From Rallus limicola (Eukaryota > Chordata > Aves > Gruiformes > Rallidae), in NCBI GenBank assembly GCA_022605955.1, contig JAKCOZ010000005.1, forward strand, positions 3,065,501 through 3,129,500: a DNA stretch of 64,000 nt, given 5' to 3'. The translations under genes and the position numbers were made by a program. Every line of letters starts with the position of its first letter. Position 1 is the stretch's first letter. Positions 32,201 through 46,658 of the stretch are shown in pieces. Under the pieces are notes generated by a model that made no database searches, was not told where the DNA came from, and saw only the letters and a program-made list of their open reading frames with translations.

Positions 32201-35200
32201 AATTCTTTCCTGAAGGGCATATCATCTTCACCTGTGAAAGAAGTCTAAACTATACCTTCAATGCAAAGATATTTGCTTCTACTTAGCTGTTTTAGTCAAT
32301 ACTACTCTACACATTTAATAGTTCCTGCAACATATTTGGCTGGCCACCAAAATGTTTTGAACTCCACAGTGTTCCCATCTTCCTTGCAGAGGCATCTTTG
32401 ACAAGAGCTGCACCTAAGTAAATTTCAACAAGTCACTTCAGGCTTCACATGTTTAGCTACTGTTTTCAGTAAGCTTGCCCTCAGCACAGACACAAAAACA
32501 GAGCAAAAATGCTCCACTGTTATGATAGTTTCAAAGAAGCCTTCAGCAGGCTTATTTTTAAAGATATTCTTACTCCCTGCAAGCAGAAAAATATTTTTGT
32601 GTTTGGTTGGGGTTTTGTTTCTCTTTTACGTGTTTCATTTGTTTGTTTTCAAAAGGACTTGCTACTTCTGCTTTTGTAACCAGGAGTTATCAGCAGGTCA
32701 GCCTCTACTTTGCTGTACAAAGTTTTCAGCTTTCTTATTGCTTGTTATGTTTGTTCTGATCTTCCTCTTAATACTATTTAAGATCTTGAAATGGTTCAAC
32801 AAGGTTCTAAAAGGTGTTTTGTCTATCAAGGGAAAGTAGGTTGTTTTGGGGTTTTTTTTTCCTTCTTATGTAGGTAATAAAAAAAAACTGGCTAAAACCA
32901 CACTTAGGTCATTTCCTGTTCCTTCTAGGTTTTGTCAGGCTTGCACATCAGAGTAAAGGCCAACCAGTAATTTATGGCAACTGGGGGAGGGAGGGAAGAG
33001 GAAAAAAAGCCTGCTATGTGCAGATCCTTTAACTGCCCATTATAAGCATTTTCCTTTAAAGCATGTGGTTCTAATCACCATCAAAGAAAAGAAACAGTGC
33101 TAGGTGGATTACTGCTAAAATCTGAGGCAGTTGCTTCAGTGCTCCGGCTTTCTGTACTTCTTTTACTGTCATCCAAAACCTAAAGCCATACTTTAGAGTT
33201 GTGTTTATTTTACAAAAAGCAAAATCTAGAAATTGCTCCCAAAACATCCTTTTCACATTTACCTATTGGCATTTTTTTTACAGCTATAAAGAGTAAAAGC
33301 CTTTACTGCTGTCTTGACACACTGTAACAGATGAAAAGATCAACCTTAAATTTTCCCTTTCCGCACTAGAAGGATGTGCGCAAACCCTACGCTAAGCATT
33401 TCACTGTACGCTGATACGTTCTCCATGTAGTAACTAAAAACACTTACTAGAGATGAAACAATGTCTCCCTCTCTTGACTTATTTTTTTGAATCAAGGTTG
33501 GGGGGGGGGGTTTCCACCTCTTACAATAGAGATACAGGAATGAATCTCAGATCTTTTTCTTCTCAGCAAACAAAGAGAAACTATTTCATATGACCACAAG
33601 TTTGGGGGTTTTTCCAGCACTGAGGTGAAAAAAAAGGAGATACTCAATTTTTCAAAAAGATTTTTATCACTAATTTCTCTGTAATATTTCATAAAAATAC
33701 TTATATTACTCCTTTCTTCCCAAGCCCCCCTCTAAAACAAGCATTAAGAAAACCAAAAAAAAAACCCCACCAAACTGTAAAACTCTCCCAGCCAAAAATT
33801 AACATGTGTGTGAGAACGTTTCACACTGAATCAATCAGACCAAATGATAATCCAGTCCAGGATCTCGCCACTGACAACAGCAGCCACCTCAAGATAAGAA
33901 TAGTCTCATGTAAGCAGTGCCTAATTCTTAGAACATTATTTCTGCCTCAGCGAAACAGCTCAAGGAGCCATGTGTTGTATGCCTTCGTACATTACAAAGA
34001 TCAACAGATTTTCAGTTTTGCATTACTCTGGTGCTCTTTACAGAATCCATGTAATCTTCTGACAGATCCAATATCATGCACAAAGGCCTTTCATGGGCTA
34101 AATACAGATTATGCAAAGTTCCCTTTCATTTTGAATCCATCAGTGCCAAATTTGTACAGTGAGGAAGCAAACAATCAGCACCACTTTCAGGCAGTCTACC
34201 CACTGAAAGATTTGTTTTTGCAGAAGCTTACAGTTGGTCTCTAGCTAACTTCATGCACAAGACAGTTTATTTTTTTTTTTTTCCAGACTATGAGGCTGTA
34301 TTTTCAGATCCCCCAAGACAGTTCATTCAGTGCCTTCACAGTAACAGCATCCTCAGATTAACAAAGCCTAATTCACTACTCACTGCCACTTTTTTATTGG
34401 TTCACATTAGTTGTTGTCTTGAGGATTTTTAATTTACAAAATTGCCACGAAGTACAGATTTTGCACAAATCAGTGTTGTTTTCTTTCAACAACTTGATGA
34501 TGACCCAAAAAGAAATATTACAGGGACTGAAGTTAGGGAAGTAAGCCCAAAGAAAATGGTCAAGAAGCCAAAGAAGATATTATGTCATAAAGGAAAGCAA
34601 ATATTGCTGCAGTGCTATGGTTGGAAGTTATACACAGGGATTGAACTAACTAAATTCTCACTCAAGCTAAAGAATTAAAAGCAGTAATATAAAAACAGAT
34701 GAGAGGGTATAATTGAGTCTGATTAGAAGAGCTATTGTCTTAGCAAAAGTTAAATTAGTGTTAAAAAAAAATAGAACCATAATGGACCAGTTTCTGGTTG
34801 AAGTGCCAGGAAACACAAACTAAGATCTCTTGGGAGAAAAAGTATTGAAAACTCTGAAGAATGTAATCCAGATTGCTGTTAGAGAACAAGGCAATGCAAA
34901 TTGCAGCATTCTACAGAAAGTGCTAATTTACTGTTCTCTAATATATTCACGTTAAGTGGTACTTTAGCTGGCAGCTTCCTAAGCAGCTGAGAAAAAACTC
35001 AAATGGCAACAGACTTGCATGTAGGTAGAATTTTTTTTTCTATGTAGTAATGTGGTGCTGTTCCAAATGAAAATAGAAGAACATGATGCCTTCCCACTTC
35101 TTCTAAGATTAATATCATAACATTAACTAGGTTAAATAAAACTACTTTGGGGGATCCATTTGTGCCCAAACAGCATGTCTTACACAGACAGCTGTTTATG

Positions 35201-36747
35201 TCATGCTTATATTACATGTGCAAAGCAAACAAAGGAATCACCACTAGCAGTACAAGGAGGTCCACATACACCACCTCTCCTCACCCCATGAGAGACTCAA
35301 CTGACTATGAGGAGAGTATGCAGTCAGACACCTCTGCTAGATGCTATCAGTTACTAATCTTGTGAAAGAGTTCTCTATGAAAAGACTGAGGGATGAAGAA
35401 GCTCAGATTTCAGCTAAAAGAGGGGAAAAAGAATCACCAGCATCCTAAAATCCCGGAAGTCATTATGAAAAGCTACATGCTTTTTATAACCTTTAATAGC
35501 ACATACTCCTGAAATTGATTCCCTTTATGTATATCTAGGCTGAATTTCACACTCTGCTAATATGGTAACTAAAAGTATGTTTCCAGGAAAGAAAAATCAG
35601 CTTAGTCCCACAATCAACATCTCCAAAACTACAGGTTTTCTTCATTGGCCTTTTCAGAAATTATTTTCCGTTCTGCTGTTCAAACTATCACAAGATGCTC
35701 CCACCCTTGAACAGTATAACCTTCTATACATAAAGGTAATGGGAAATTGTATCCAAAAGCCTGCTTTATCTAAAGTGTTTTGACTTACTAAGCAACTTTC
35801 CTACCCCTGTTTCTCAATACAGGTGTATGAAATTCTAACACTAGAGAGGACTGAAAAATAATAGGGTTGACCTGTTCTTTAAGTAACCTTTTGCTTCTAT
35901 AATAGGTTTACCTACAATTTTGATATCAATTTCATTATATAACTAATAAAAAAAACCTCCAAAAAACCCAAAACCCTAAACCTGGTGATATATTGGGGCA
36001 AGTTAATCTTAAAATTACACAGACTTAACACAATTTTTTTTTTCTTTCATTCTGGCAGCATGACTCAGACGAAGAAACTAAGACGAAAGAAGGAGGTCAA
36101 GAAGGGTCAAGTGTTTTCCAGTGATTGTAAGATAATAAGAATAGCTCACCAGCCTTTTCTGCACAAGTAGAAAAGTATTGGGATGTTTGTTGAAACAGCA
36201 AGACATTTTTAGCAAAATCTTCACAATAGTAAAAGCTACGTAAATGTCTACAGAGAACAACATAGGCAACAAGAATATCACTTGCCATTTGGGACAATTA
36301 TTATTTACAAGAAAGTTGCAGTGTAGTAAATAAATCCATCAAATATTATAAATGCATGCAAAGTAACTTTTCCTTAGGGAACACCACTAATTTTTTCGTT
36401 TTGTAGTCTTTTTCTAATAAGCTGTAATGCTTTTTCTATGAAGCCTCTTTACAGACTATGTTTTCAAAATAGCTATTAACGAGCTGAACCTAACACTCAT
36501 CTGTGACTAATTCTGTGTTCCTATCAACAAATCTAACTATTGACTAGTATCTCCTAGAACTTGCATGTTTTGATTATTTAAATAGAAAAGGCCATTTTTA
36601 TTTAAAACTAATGCTTACCATTGAAAAATTGTGGGATGGCCAGATTCCCAGCAATATCTGACTAGAAAAATACTGTCCTCATGAGGCAAGCAGAAAAACT
36701 TTACAACACCTATCATACAAGTGTAATTGGCTATTGCATTAAAACAC

Positions 36748-36769
36748 AAAAAAAAAAAAAAAAAAAAAA
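36748..36769. repeat. A22 run followed by an A/C-rich stretch
   Basis: Twenty-two A's, then about 40 bp made almost only of A and C. No retroposon body was recognised on either side. Confidence 0.8.
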
Positions 36770-38405
36770 CAAACCACAACCACAAAAAACCACCCCCAAC
36801 AAAACCAAACCTCACAATCTTTGTGAAAATGGCTATTAGTTGTATAGCTTTCTTCTTTACTAAAAGACATATATATACCTTATGCTTTAAAATCAAATGG
36901 TTCTTCTGTAGCAGAAGTTATATTCTGAAATTATTACATACAACAAATATCATCTACAGCATTTAATTACAATCTTTACACTGAAATGTAGCAAATAGAA
37001 TTTTTCTCTATGAGTATTTTTAATGTATCGGTTAACTTTTGACATTCAAAATGCATATATTAATCATACACCCTTGTACAGCACCTACAAACTGAACTAG
37101 GAGATAGACTGGCCAAAATAAATAATCAAATATTTAATCATGCCTGATCCAACACATGAAAGATAAGATTTTATTACAGTAACCTTCAGAGAAGTAAAAT
37201 TTGTACAGTGTGGCATAACCAATCACAAGTAAGGTCCTATACCACAGGACTAGAAAATAGTAGCTTTAAAATCAGCTTTTAAAGAGGTCCAGAAGAATGT
37301 TGGCAAATTGTCAGTAAGGACAGAGAAAAAGTGACCTGTCAGAAACCCCACAAAATTAATTCACCATTTAAATGAAACATTGGCAAAAATCAGTAGGATT
37401 ACAAGGATACTATACCAAATAAATCTACTAGACTCTCCCCTTAAAGCTCCTGAAGAGATCACATTCACATGTGAAGAAAGGGACATCCCACCTCTGCATT
37501 AGCAATTTGTTAAAACAGAGAGTACATAGATCACAAGGAAAAAAAAAGCCAATAGACACTTTCTCAAAGATTCGAGATGGGATCTGTCTTAATCAGCCCA
37601 CTTGAACTGAAAAGGCAATAAAAGTCTGAAGCATCAACATGCACTGATAAGACAAAATTCCTGAGCAGAGTAAGTAATAGACTCCATTGAGAAAAAGCAT
37701 CAGATAATCTCAATAGGCAATAAAGCGTTGCTGAAAGTTATTACTGAGTAAAAGCTGAGAAGAAAAATAATTTTTAAACTATTTATATAAAAAGCAAGGC
37801 TCATATTGCATCAATAGCAACCAGGAAAGCAATATTTAAGTCATTTGCATTAGCCCAATTCTCAAAGTTGTTAAATGATAAAAGGAATATCAAACAATAC
37901 AGAAAAAACAGCATTATGGCTTAAATCCATGCTACACCCACAGTCTGACTGCTGCACGCATATACAGAAGTATAGAAGAAATAAAAAAGGACAGGCTAAT
38001 AAGAGAAATTAAAGATATAGAGCAGCTTCTACTGCAAGGAGCTACATAGACTAAGATCCCTCAAATGTAAAGGAAACAGAAGGTTATAACATCACTCAGT
38101 AGTTACCAATCTAATGGAGAAGATACAGAGTGGATACTACTGTTCACAAGCACATGAATGAGGGCCATGTAATTAGATCACCTGGCAGCAGGCTTAGAAA
38201 AAGCTAAAGGAGGCATTTCTCACCTTCTACATGATTAAATTATTGCAGTCGCTGCTGCAGGTCTTTAAAAAAACCTAAATGTAACCAAAGATGTTAAAAA
38301 AAGTTGACAGACTGATCAATCCATGGGTACTCACCACAGCCCAGACATAACCTCTAGCTAACGATGGTCCAAACTGTAATTTGACAAAATGTGGCAGAGA
38401 ACCTT

Positions 38406-38432
38406 GGGGTGGGGGCGGAACGGGATGGGGGG
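38406..38432 (+). other. G-quadruplex motif on the template strand
   Basis: The plus strand has G tracts of 4, 5, 3 and 6 bases with loops of 1, 6 and 2 bases, a canonical G3+N1-7 motif. A GT-rich stretch follows directly. Confidence 0.75.
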
Positions 38433-41400
38433 TTGGTGTGTGTGTGAGCTCACTTCTGAAACAAATGCTGCTACTGACTATTATTAAAGATAAAAAGCCA
38501 GGGAGGGATGGATCAGTTTGATACAGTTTCTGAGCACCATAAAATGAGTGATTATAAAAATGGACCCATCTTAATTTTCCTAGTTGCAGCAAACCATACT
38601 ATCCTTTTATATTCTTGGCAAATTTCCCTCTGAGGCCTGGTTATGGAGTTGCTCTTCTTGACCATCATCTCTGTCTTTGAACAACAGGTCTCCAGCTCTT
38701 TTCTGCAAACAACATTCACTCTGCAGTTTCTTCTCTTCCCCCCACCCAATATGCTCCCAAGGGAAGCAGCAGTCTCTTACTTCCTCCAGAGAAATCCACG
38801 TGACCCAGTCATTCCCCTTAAAAGAAATACAGATTTACATTACAGCTCAAATATGACTTAATCCATTTGCTCTTTTTGCAGAATAATTAACTCTAATGAT
38901 CCAGCCCTTCTTCACCAATAATTAAGTATGGACCCTCTTCTAAACTTAAATACAAGACAGAACAAAACACTACTACATTTTCTTTTCAGACTTTCTATAT
39001 ATACATATATAGATGTATATTCACAGAAACACTATAGAAATTCGTATATAAAGTATCTAATCACATTACAAAAGTTTCTTAAAACGTATCATTGCACTAA
39101 CAGTATTATCACCTCGGTCACACTAGAGCATCAGCAAACTAATTAATACAAAAAAATAAATTAAGAACCAAGAAAACATCATCTTGCATAATGGTCAGAA
39201 AATCCATTCAAAAGGCAAGCTACAAAACTTTTTCATTTAATGCATCTTAACTCTCTTTCTTTTTACATTTCCAAAATGTGAATATCAGGCTGGTAACTAA
39301 AAATAATCGGGAAGGTTCAGTAATGACAAATAAGGAGAAGAGCAGCACTTCCAGCAGCACAGATCTCCGAGAAACAAAATGCAACATCAAATATTAAAAC
39401 AAGCACAAAATTGAAGCAAGTTGCAGACAGCAAACAAACAAATCTGACATTTTGTGTAGTTATATTTAACTAAACAAACACATCAATGAATCTCTTATCA
39501 GCATATTCAGTTAGAACCTCTGGAAGATCAGACTGAATTGCATACCCAATCTGAAGATGACAGCCACTGAATACACCTCCAAACCAAACATTTATATCAC
39601 CCAACACCTTAAAAGAACCCAAATTCAGAAAAGATATGTAACGATCCTTGAGATTAACACTTTCCTTAAAACTAGCTAGTGATTTCCAGAAGCTGTGTTT
39701 GAAATTTTAAATTAAAAGGTATTTATTTTTAGTTACAGTCCTAAATGAAAAGAAGTTTGGTTCTCTGCCCATTCTTTAACCTCCAATAATTTTACTGTCA
39801 CTGCTTGGAGAGAAACTAGATGAGCAACAGCTTGAGGAAGGGAAAAAGAGAAACAACAAAGGACTAATATTCTGATGAAATTCTAAATTACCATTCCTTA
39901 ACTTGCTATTTGCTTTCAAAATAAAGCATTTGAAAATGCATTAAAGTGCATTTTCCAGAATGTCCAGATTGTCATACAAAGGTTCATGATCTGCTCTATC
40001 TACAAAATTGCTTATTTTTAATTTGATGGTGTTGGCTTGACGAGCATATGAACTCATTCCTCTGTACTAGGTCAAATAACCTGAATGAACCTGAATGAAG
40101 TTTACATATCCTCTTCAACAAAGATAGTCATATGATAGCAAAAGTGGAGAACAGCCAATCTTAAGTGAAAGGTATTTATCCTTTTGAACCTTGCTACATT
40201 TCTTCATGTCTCACTACAGCATTTTCAAGCCACTGGCTAATTGCCATACATATTTCCAGGGATTCTGACTCAGAGATCAATCAGTAGGAAGTAGATGACA
40301 GGAACAAACAAACAAAAAAACCCCTCTCTCAGATCTTGAGGAAAGCAGACTTTAACAACAAAAATAAACAAACTCACTCAACTCACCTGAAAATAGCCAA
40401 CAGCCTTTGCTATTTCTTTTCTTCCTGCTTTCATTTTTCAAGGAAAAAACCCTCAACGCACCAGTTTGCCTTTATTTCAGCCCCCTCTCTCTCTTTCAGA
40501 GCAATATGATTTTTTTTTTTCCATGCCTATTTACGCAGTGGTACTTTCTTGGTCTGTGACTAGCGTTATGCAGGTATCAGTCAGAAACGGTAACGTTCAT
40601 TAAAGACGCAACTCGAGGTTAATAACACAGACATTGAGGATACTTTCTTACTTAGCAGCTCTGTGGTGGTAGTGGCTGCTGTTTCCCGTGCTTCAATTAT
40701 GCCATGGATGGCTGAAAATATCTTTTAATACTGAAGAAGTAACACCAGCCAGGTTAAGCTTTAACAGCAGAAGATAAAATGATACACACAAAGTTACGAA
40801 ATATTAGGCCCAAAGGGACAATTTTGATTCTTTACTTACATAGGACAGAACAAGATTGTAGTAATTTCTGCATCCATCCCATAACTACCAACTGGTTTAC
40901 CCTACGCCTATTTTTAATGAGAATGTCTGGGTCTTTTCACAGAAGCTAATTTTAGTTGAAAGAGTAAGTGTGAATGAATGTTTTAAATATTTGCTCTAGA
41001 TTATGACATATGCAGCATAACTAGAAGTGCTTTAAATCACCTCATCTCTATGGATTATGTGGGAGCACAGAAAAAAATAGTTTCCCCAAAGCTAATGTTA
41101 TTTTAAAAAAAAATAATTCTGATTTGAACACCTACAGCAAAAGATAGGTCATATCTATATTCAGATTCTAGGTTCCTTCTCTCCTTGAGAAGAACATGCA
41201 CATACCTACAGTACTTTTTGCACATAAAAAAGGAATTATGTAACAAGGTTAGCAGAGCAGAAAGACCATATTTCAGCATTTCTTCTCAGTAGTCAAATGA
41301 ACAAATCAATCATTGAAAAAATCAGATACCTGTAACAACCACAAAATCTAAACTATTTCAATGTTTTAAAAACCAAAACTCCATTTACAAATAGCAGCAC

Positions 41401-44400
41401 GATAAAGTCAGACACACTTTGGTTCTGTGGCCAGTTTGTGAGCAGGGATGCTCCCAAGTATTTCCTCACAGTAAGGCAAGAAGGTAAACAAAACAGATTA
41501 ACAGTAGTCCATGTACAAGGGCAGCTTGGACCAATACTGTAGATTAAAAGCTCAGACACAGTTCAACTTAAGACGATTGTTTCCCCAGGGAAGAAGGAAA
41601 ACCTATTTTCTTTGACCTAAATTTGGTTAGAGACCAATTCTTTTTCACAGCCTATTTTTCCCTTCTTTATAGCCTTTCCTAACTGGGCCTGAGTTAGATT
41701 TAGAAACCTTCCCAACTTGCCACCAAAGCACAAAATCTTATAACTTCACTGAAGGAAGTTATTGAAGCTTCCCCTAATTGTATTTGATTTCCTGGAGTAC
41801 AAGTCCTAATTATCTATCACATGCCTTATTGCAAAGATGTACAGTGAGACATGAATTTCAGAAGCAGTCTCTATAGTAATGTTAGTTCTTAAAACCCACT
41901 GGAGGATCGCAGGCATGGTCAACATTAAAGAAGAATCTATGAGGCACAAACTAGAAAAGACCAAAAGTAATTTGCTTTGACAAAATACAGCAGTATAGGA
42001 ACAAAAGAATAAGCAGACAGCAAAAGCAGTAAATTGCTCTGGCTTAAAATGCTTTGTAGCTTTAAGAAATTACAATTCTAGGATGAGATTTTTGGTTTAT
42101 GCTAGTGTGGAGACACACAGAAAGGCAAGGGGGTGCGTGTGTAGCTCTCTTTCTATGGATCCTCCTCATGCAAGAAATTTTCCAGTCTCCAAAGCAGTAG
42201 GATGCGTCCTACATCTACACAATGGATGAGAAGCAAGATAATAGAATTCTTAGCTGCAAGGAACTTGCACAAGCCTCACACTACTCCTCAAAAGTACTTT
42301 TCTAGAAGTCCAGCTATTAAACTTGTACACGGAAACTCTGAGCATGAAGTCCCAAAGAAAAGTGTTATACACAAGTCTGTCTAAAACACTTGAGTAGACC
42401 ATTGAAGCTTTCCTACCATACACTATTCAATTTCCTCTCTAGCTATTGCCCTTAAAAGCACTCTTACTCATTATATAAAATTCTGTTTTTCAGAACCTTC
42501 TTTCATATAAAAGCCATCACCAATAGTTCTTAATACAGTTTAACATTTTTCATGCTCACTACATCGTAATTTCCACAGTACCCTAAAATTCTTTTAATGA
42601 AACAGACATGACTGTAAAAAGTGCTATTTAGATACTTACAAAGAAGTTTAGCAGGGTGTACAAAACCCACTTTGAAATATCATCACATCAGGTTCTCTCT
42701 TACAGAACAGTTTGAAAGAAGTAGCAATGCCCTAATGCTTCTCTTACAAGCCATCTGCCTCAAGCAAAACAGCTGCCAGTGATGCAAGCTGGGAAAGAAG
42801 CCAATTTGGCTCACATGCAACTATATACCCAAGAGAGCAATTAATAAGTCACAAAACAGTACCCAATTATGCAAGCATTTTTGAATCTTGGGGCTCAGAA
42901 CAGGGCTGAGAGAGTATGAGAGAGCCTGAAGGAACTCTCATCATTCAGCTACAGTGTATGGATGACACAGCACCACCTGATCTTTCCTCCATACCAGCTT
43001 TTACACAAGCTAAACCAGGAAATTAAATTTCACCTAAATGCTAGCAAGCTTTTGAAAAACATGGACCCAAAAGATGATATTTAAATTGCTGGAAGGTATC
43101 TTAAATAATTGCCTAAGTCCCTAGACCCATGCAATGCCACCTTTCATTCAAAAAGCACAGTCTACTTACTCAAGAGTCAATAATTTCTTACACAAGTGAT
43201 ATTATTTTACCCTACTTATGTGAGGGAACTAAACATTATTTCTACTGTTTTCTTTCAGATACCACTGTCTGACTTTCATGCATTTTGTTCTTTAAAAAAA
43301 TTAGTAATTTTAGTATGGAATTTTTTTGCCAGGTAGCAAGGAAGAGTCAAGCTGAGCAGATCTTAATAAATTTTGAAAGTTGTACCATATAAATCCTTTT
43401 TTTCAATGCTCCTTTGTTCACAGCAAGTTTCCACTAATATTCAAAATATATAAAAATTAAGGACTGGACATGTTTCTATCTCTAGAGGACCCTCGGAAAA
43501 AGTCAGAGTATGTTAGAGCTAAAAATATTAGTCCACACTTTGTATTTTGACAGATTAACTGCTGGAAAAACTGTGTATTAGGAGATAATCTCCAGGTTTA
43601 TGAAGAAAACACATTAATCCACATGCATAATAGAAAAATCAGAAAAGAAGCATTATTAGACCTGAAAATATGCCTTATTTGGTGGTGTTTTTCTGTTTTG
43701 TTGCCTAACATAGCAGGAATAGTTGTTTGCCAAAATATTATTAAAGTATCACTTCTTGGCAACCATCACTACTGTAGAAGACATTCTAAAATGAATACAA
43801 CAACTATACTTCTGTTAGAAGCCCTATCCTAAATTAATTCCTCAAGTAAGCGTATAAAAACTACATTTTGATTTCAAAACTAGAAAAACTGAAGAGACAC
43901 ATAAATCCTCTCTCCATCTCCCCCTAAATATATAAAATTACTCATTAAGCCTAGTAATTTCACTTGCCACACTTGTAGCTAAATTTGCTTGCAAAAAAAT
44001 TAATTATAACTGCTTTTAATGAAGTAGTATATTAGAAATCATAGGATCAAAATTAGTTTGGTAAATTTGATTTCCGACAATGAAAACAACTGCAAAAAGG
44101 TACATAATAGTTACATGCCTTCACAAACAAGCTACTTGGTTCAACAAAACACTTTTAGAATAGGCAAGAAGCAGCTGGAGTAAGGTAGAACTATAAAGAA
44201 CGTCACATCTTTAGAAACCTCAGAATTACAAGGCAGACAGGAAACTCCTGCTTGATTACCTGGTACCTGCAATGTAGTTAAAGATTTACAGAGAGGAGCT
44301 CTACTCATCATTTTCACAAATATTTTGGAATGAGCTCACTATAATGTGAGCAAGTTTAAAAACAAAAATTCAATCTGAATGCCAACAAGTTAATTTAACA

Positions 44401-45737
44401 AAATACTGTCTAGTAAAAAGGCAAAAGGGAGCAGTCAAAGAACACCAGAAGTTTAAGTTGAAACAGAAATTGCCATGCACTTAGAACGTTTGTGAGGTCA
44501 TTCTTTCATTGATATTCTCTATCAATAAGTAGAGCTCTCTTGCAATGAAACCCTTAATATCTACAATCCCCAAACCTCTAGGAACTGGATCATCAGTAAA
44601 ACATCTACTCCTCTACGAATTTTTTTTAAATGATGCCACAGGTTCAAAAGGTGTCAGGCAAATACAGACAGCACAAATGTCCTCCCGCACCTTTCTGGCT
44701 GCAAGACAGAATCATATAAGCTTCGCTTCCCTGGGAAACTGAGCTAAAATACATATTATATCTCCAATGCTCTTTCCAGAATAAACATACCTCTTCCTCT
44801 ACAGTCATTGTTCCTTCTGTAGTAACTTCTTAAAAATTAAATATAACAGTTTAAATTGATCCACTGTATGAACTAAGAATGTCGAAATTGTGACTGACAT
44901 ATTAAAGCATCAGGCAAACTCCCCAGGAACATTTAAGGGATGTAAATGTCTCTCTTCAGCCAATGTGGCAAGTTTCTATTCCCACATCCCACAGAAACGC
45001 TGAGTCCATGCAGTTACCCCTCAGATACGGACAACAGCTATCTCTGACCTTAGCTAAGTAAAGCTTTGTTACTTGTGCCATCCTCGATTTAGCTTTGTAA
45101 GCCTTAATATGTTTGATAAAAGGCTCACCGTCAACACTTAGAAATGCATTTGCCACCTCTAAGTAATGAAACAAAACCTGTCTAAACACTTTGAATAATA
45201 TTTTGGTAGATAATAACTCTAAGAACTTTCATGACAAGATTTACCCAACCAATAACTAGCTTTAGAAAAATCTCCTATAAGCATGCTATTACTTCATTAT
45301 TTATACAGATAGTATAAATGAAGGAATAGAGTACATAGTACAGGAACAGCAAGCACACCTGACTGGACAGAAATGCGTATATTGAAGCCTGCCAAGTATT
45401 TAACAAAGTAATGGCAATAATATAATCATGAAGTATTAAGCTGAGGAGTGGCCTTTTTAGAGCATCTAACAAACAAGAAGTCATTTGTCAGACACTAACA
45501 TACAAGTGCTTGAAAGGCCATATGAACATTTCTAGCCAGCCATACAAGGGCACAGCCATGAAATTTTCCATTGCAGTTCCCAGCACTTCTGATTTTATGG
45601 GCATTTTAAACTCATACGTAATAATTTTGTATAATAGGTAGAAAAAAGAAAATGTATTTTTGTGCAATATAAATGCAGTTTGTATAATCTGTGAAGATAG
45701 TAATATTTAAGTTTTTGCAATGAAGTTCATTTCGTAG

Positions 45738-45905
45738 AAACACAGAATTTTTAAGGTTGGAAAAGACCTCTATGATCATCAAGTGCAACCATCTCTCGTC
45801 AACTAAAAACATGTCCTGGAGTTTCATGTTTACATGCTTTGTGAACATCCAGTCACTATCCAGGGATAGGGACTCCACCACCGCTCTGGGCATCCTGTTC
45901 CAAAT
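45738..45905 (-). mobile_element. CR1 LINE 3' fragment in intron 1
   Basis: The plus strand shows the reversed CR1 3' end: ttaaggttggaaaagacctc, atgatcatcaagtgcaacca, then ggactccaccaccgctctgg and gcatcctgttcc. It is 5'-truncated and diverged. It covers the same 3' part of the element as the intron 8 copy. Confidence 0.9.
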
Positions 45906-46556
45906 TGAGCAAGGATCAAGTGTCACTAAAAAAATGAAAAGAAAGTTACAATTCACATGTAACAAGACAACAGAAATGCGTAAGTGACTGAAGAATTATT
46001 TTCTAATTTTTTTTATCTAGAATAATGCCAAGCTCTGGGGTTTTTTTGTGATTTTTTTTTTAATTTTTTTTTTTTAAATTTCTCACCCTCCCTGTAGAGT
46101 ACTTGTGTGTTTAAAGAATTTAAAACAATGACAAAGACATTTTCAGGAAAATCAAAGTGCTACAAACTGAGGAAGGTGAACAGCATTATATCAGAAATTA
46201 ACTTTATTCTACAATGATGTTTTAAGCCTCACTATCACATTTCAATAGAAACCAGTGGAGTACATTTTACCAGTTAATTTTTCAATGCAATAGCAAATAT
46301 ATTTTCTTAAAAGTATATAGGTTTAGCTATATCTTTTGTATGTTTTGAGTTGCACAATTTTCCTAAACTAGAGCTACAACAAAAAAAATTCTTAAAGACT
46401 GAAAATATTTTGCAATTCTGCTAGTTTTTCTTCACAAGAAATAATGAACTGAGTAAAATCTTTAGTCTTTTATAGAGAAAACCACAACAAGGATAGCTTT
46501 CCTATTATTATTTTTCCCAGACATTCAATTCAGGCCATCATTTGCTCTCAGAACAT

Positions 46557-46658
46557 GGTTCTGGGCAAGTGGTACTAGATGGCCCTGCTTGCACAGAGGA
46601 GTTGGAGCAGATGATCTCCAGAGGTCTCAGCTAACCTCAACCATTCTGTGATTCTATA
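46557..46658 (+). mobile_element. CR1 LINE 3'-terminal fragment in intron 1
   Basis: On the plus strand it reads ctgggcaagtggtactagat, ggccctgcttgcacag, gcagatgatctccagaggtc, then cctcaaccattctgtg and attctata. The last two octamers (46643-46658) are the tandem ATTCTRTR repeats that end CR1 elements. Only about the last 100 bp are present. Confidence 0.9.

Noticed and set aside
32522..32839. Hydrophobic 105-codon frame that looks like a membrane protein
   Set aside because: Hydrophobicity comes from T-rich codons (Phe, Leu, Val) in a T-rich tract; no family match.
33804..34244. Longest open frame in intron 1 (146 codons, plus strand)
   Set aside because: No recognisable domain, no low-complexity or compositional sign of a real protein, no splice or promoter context; one such frame in 64 kb is plausible by chance.
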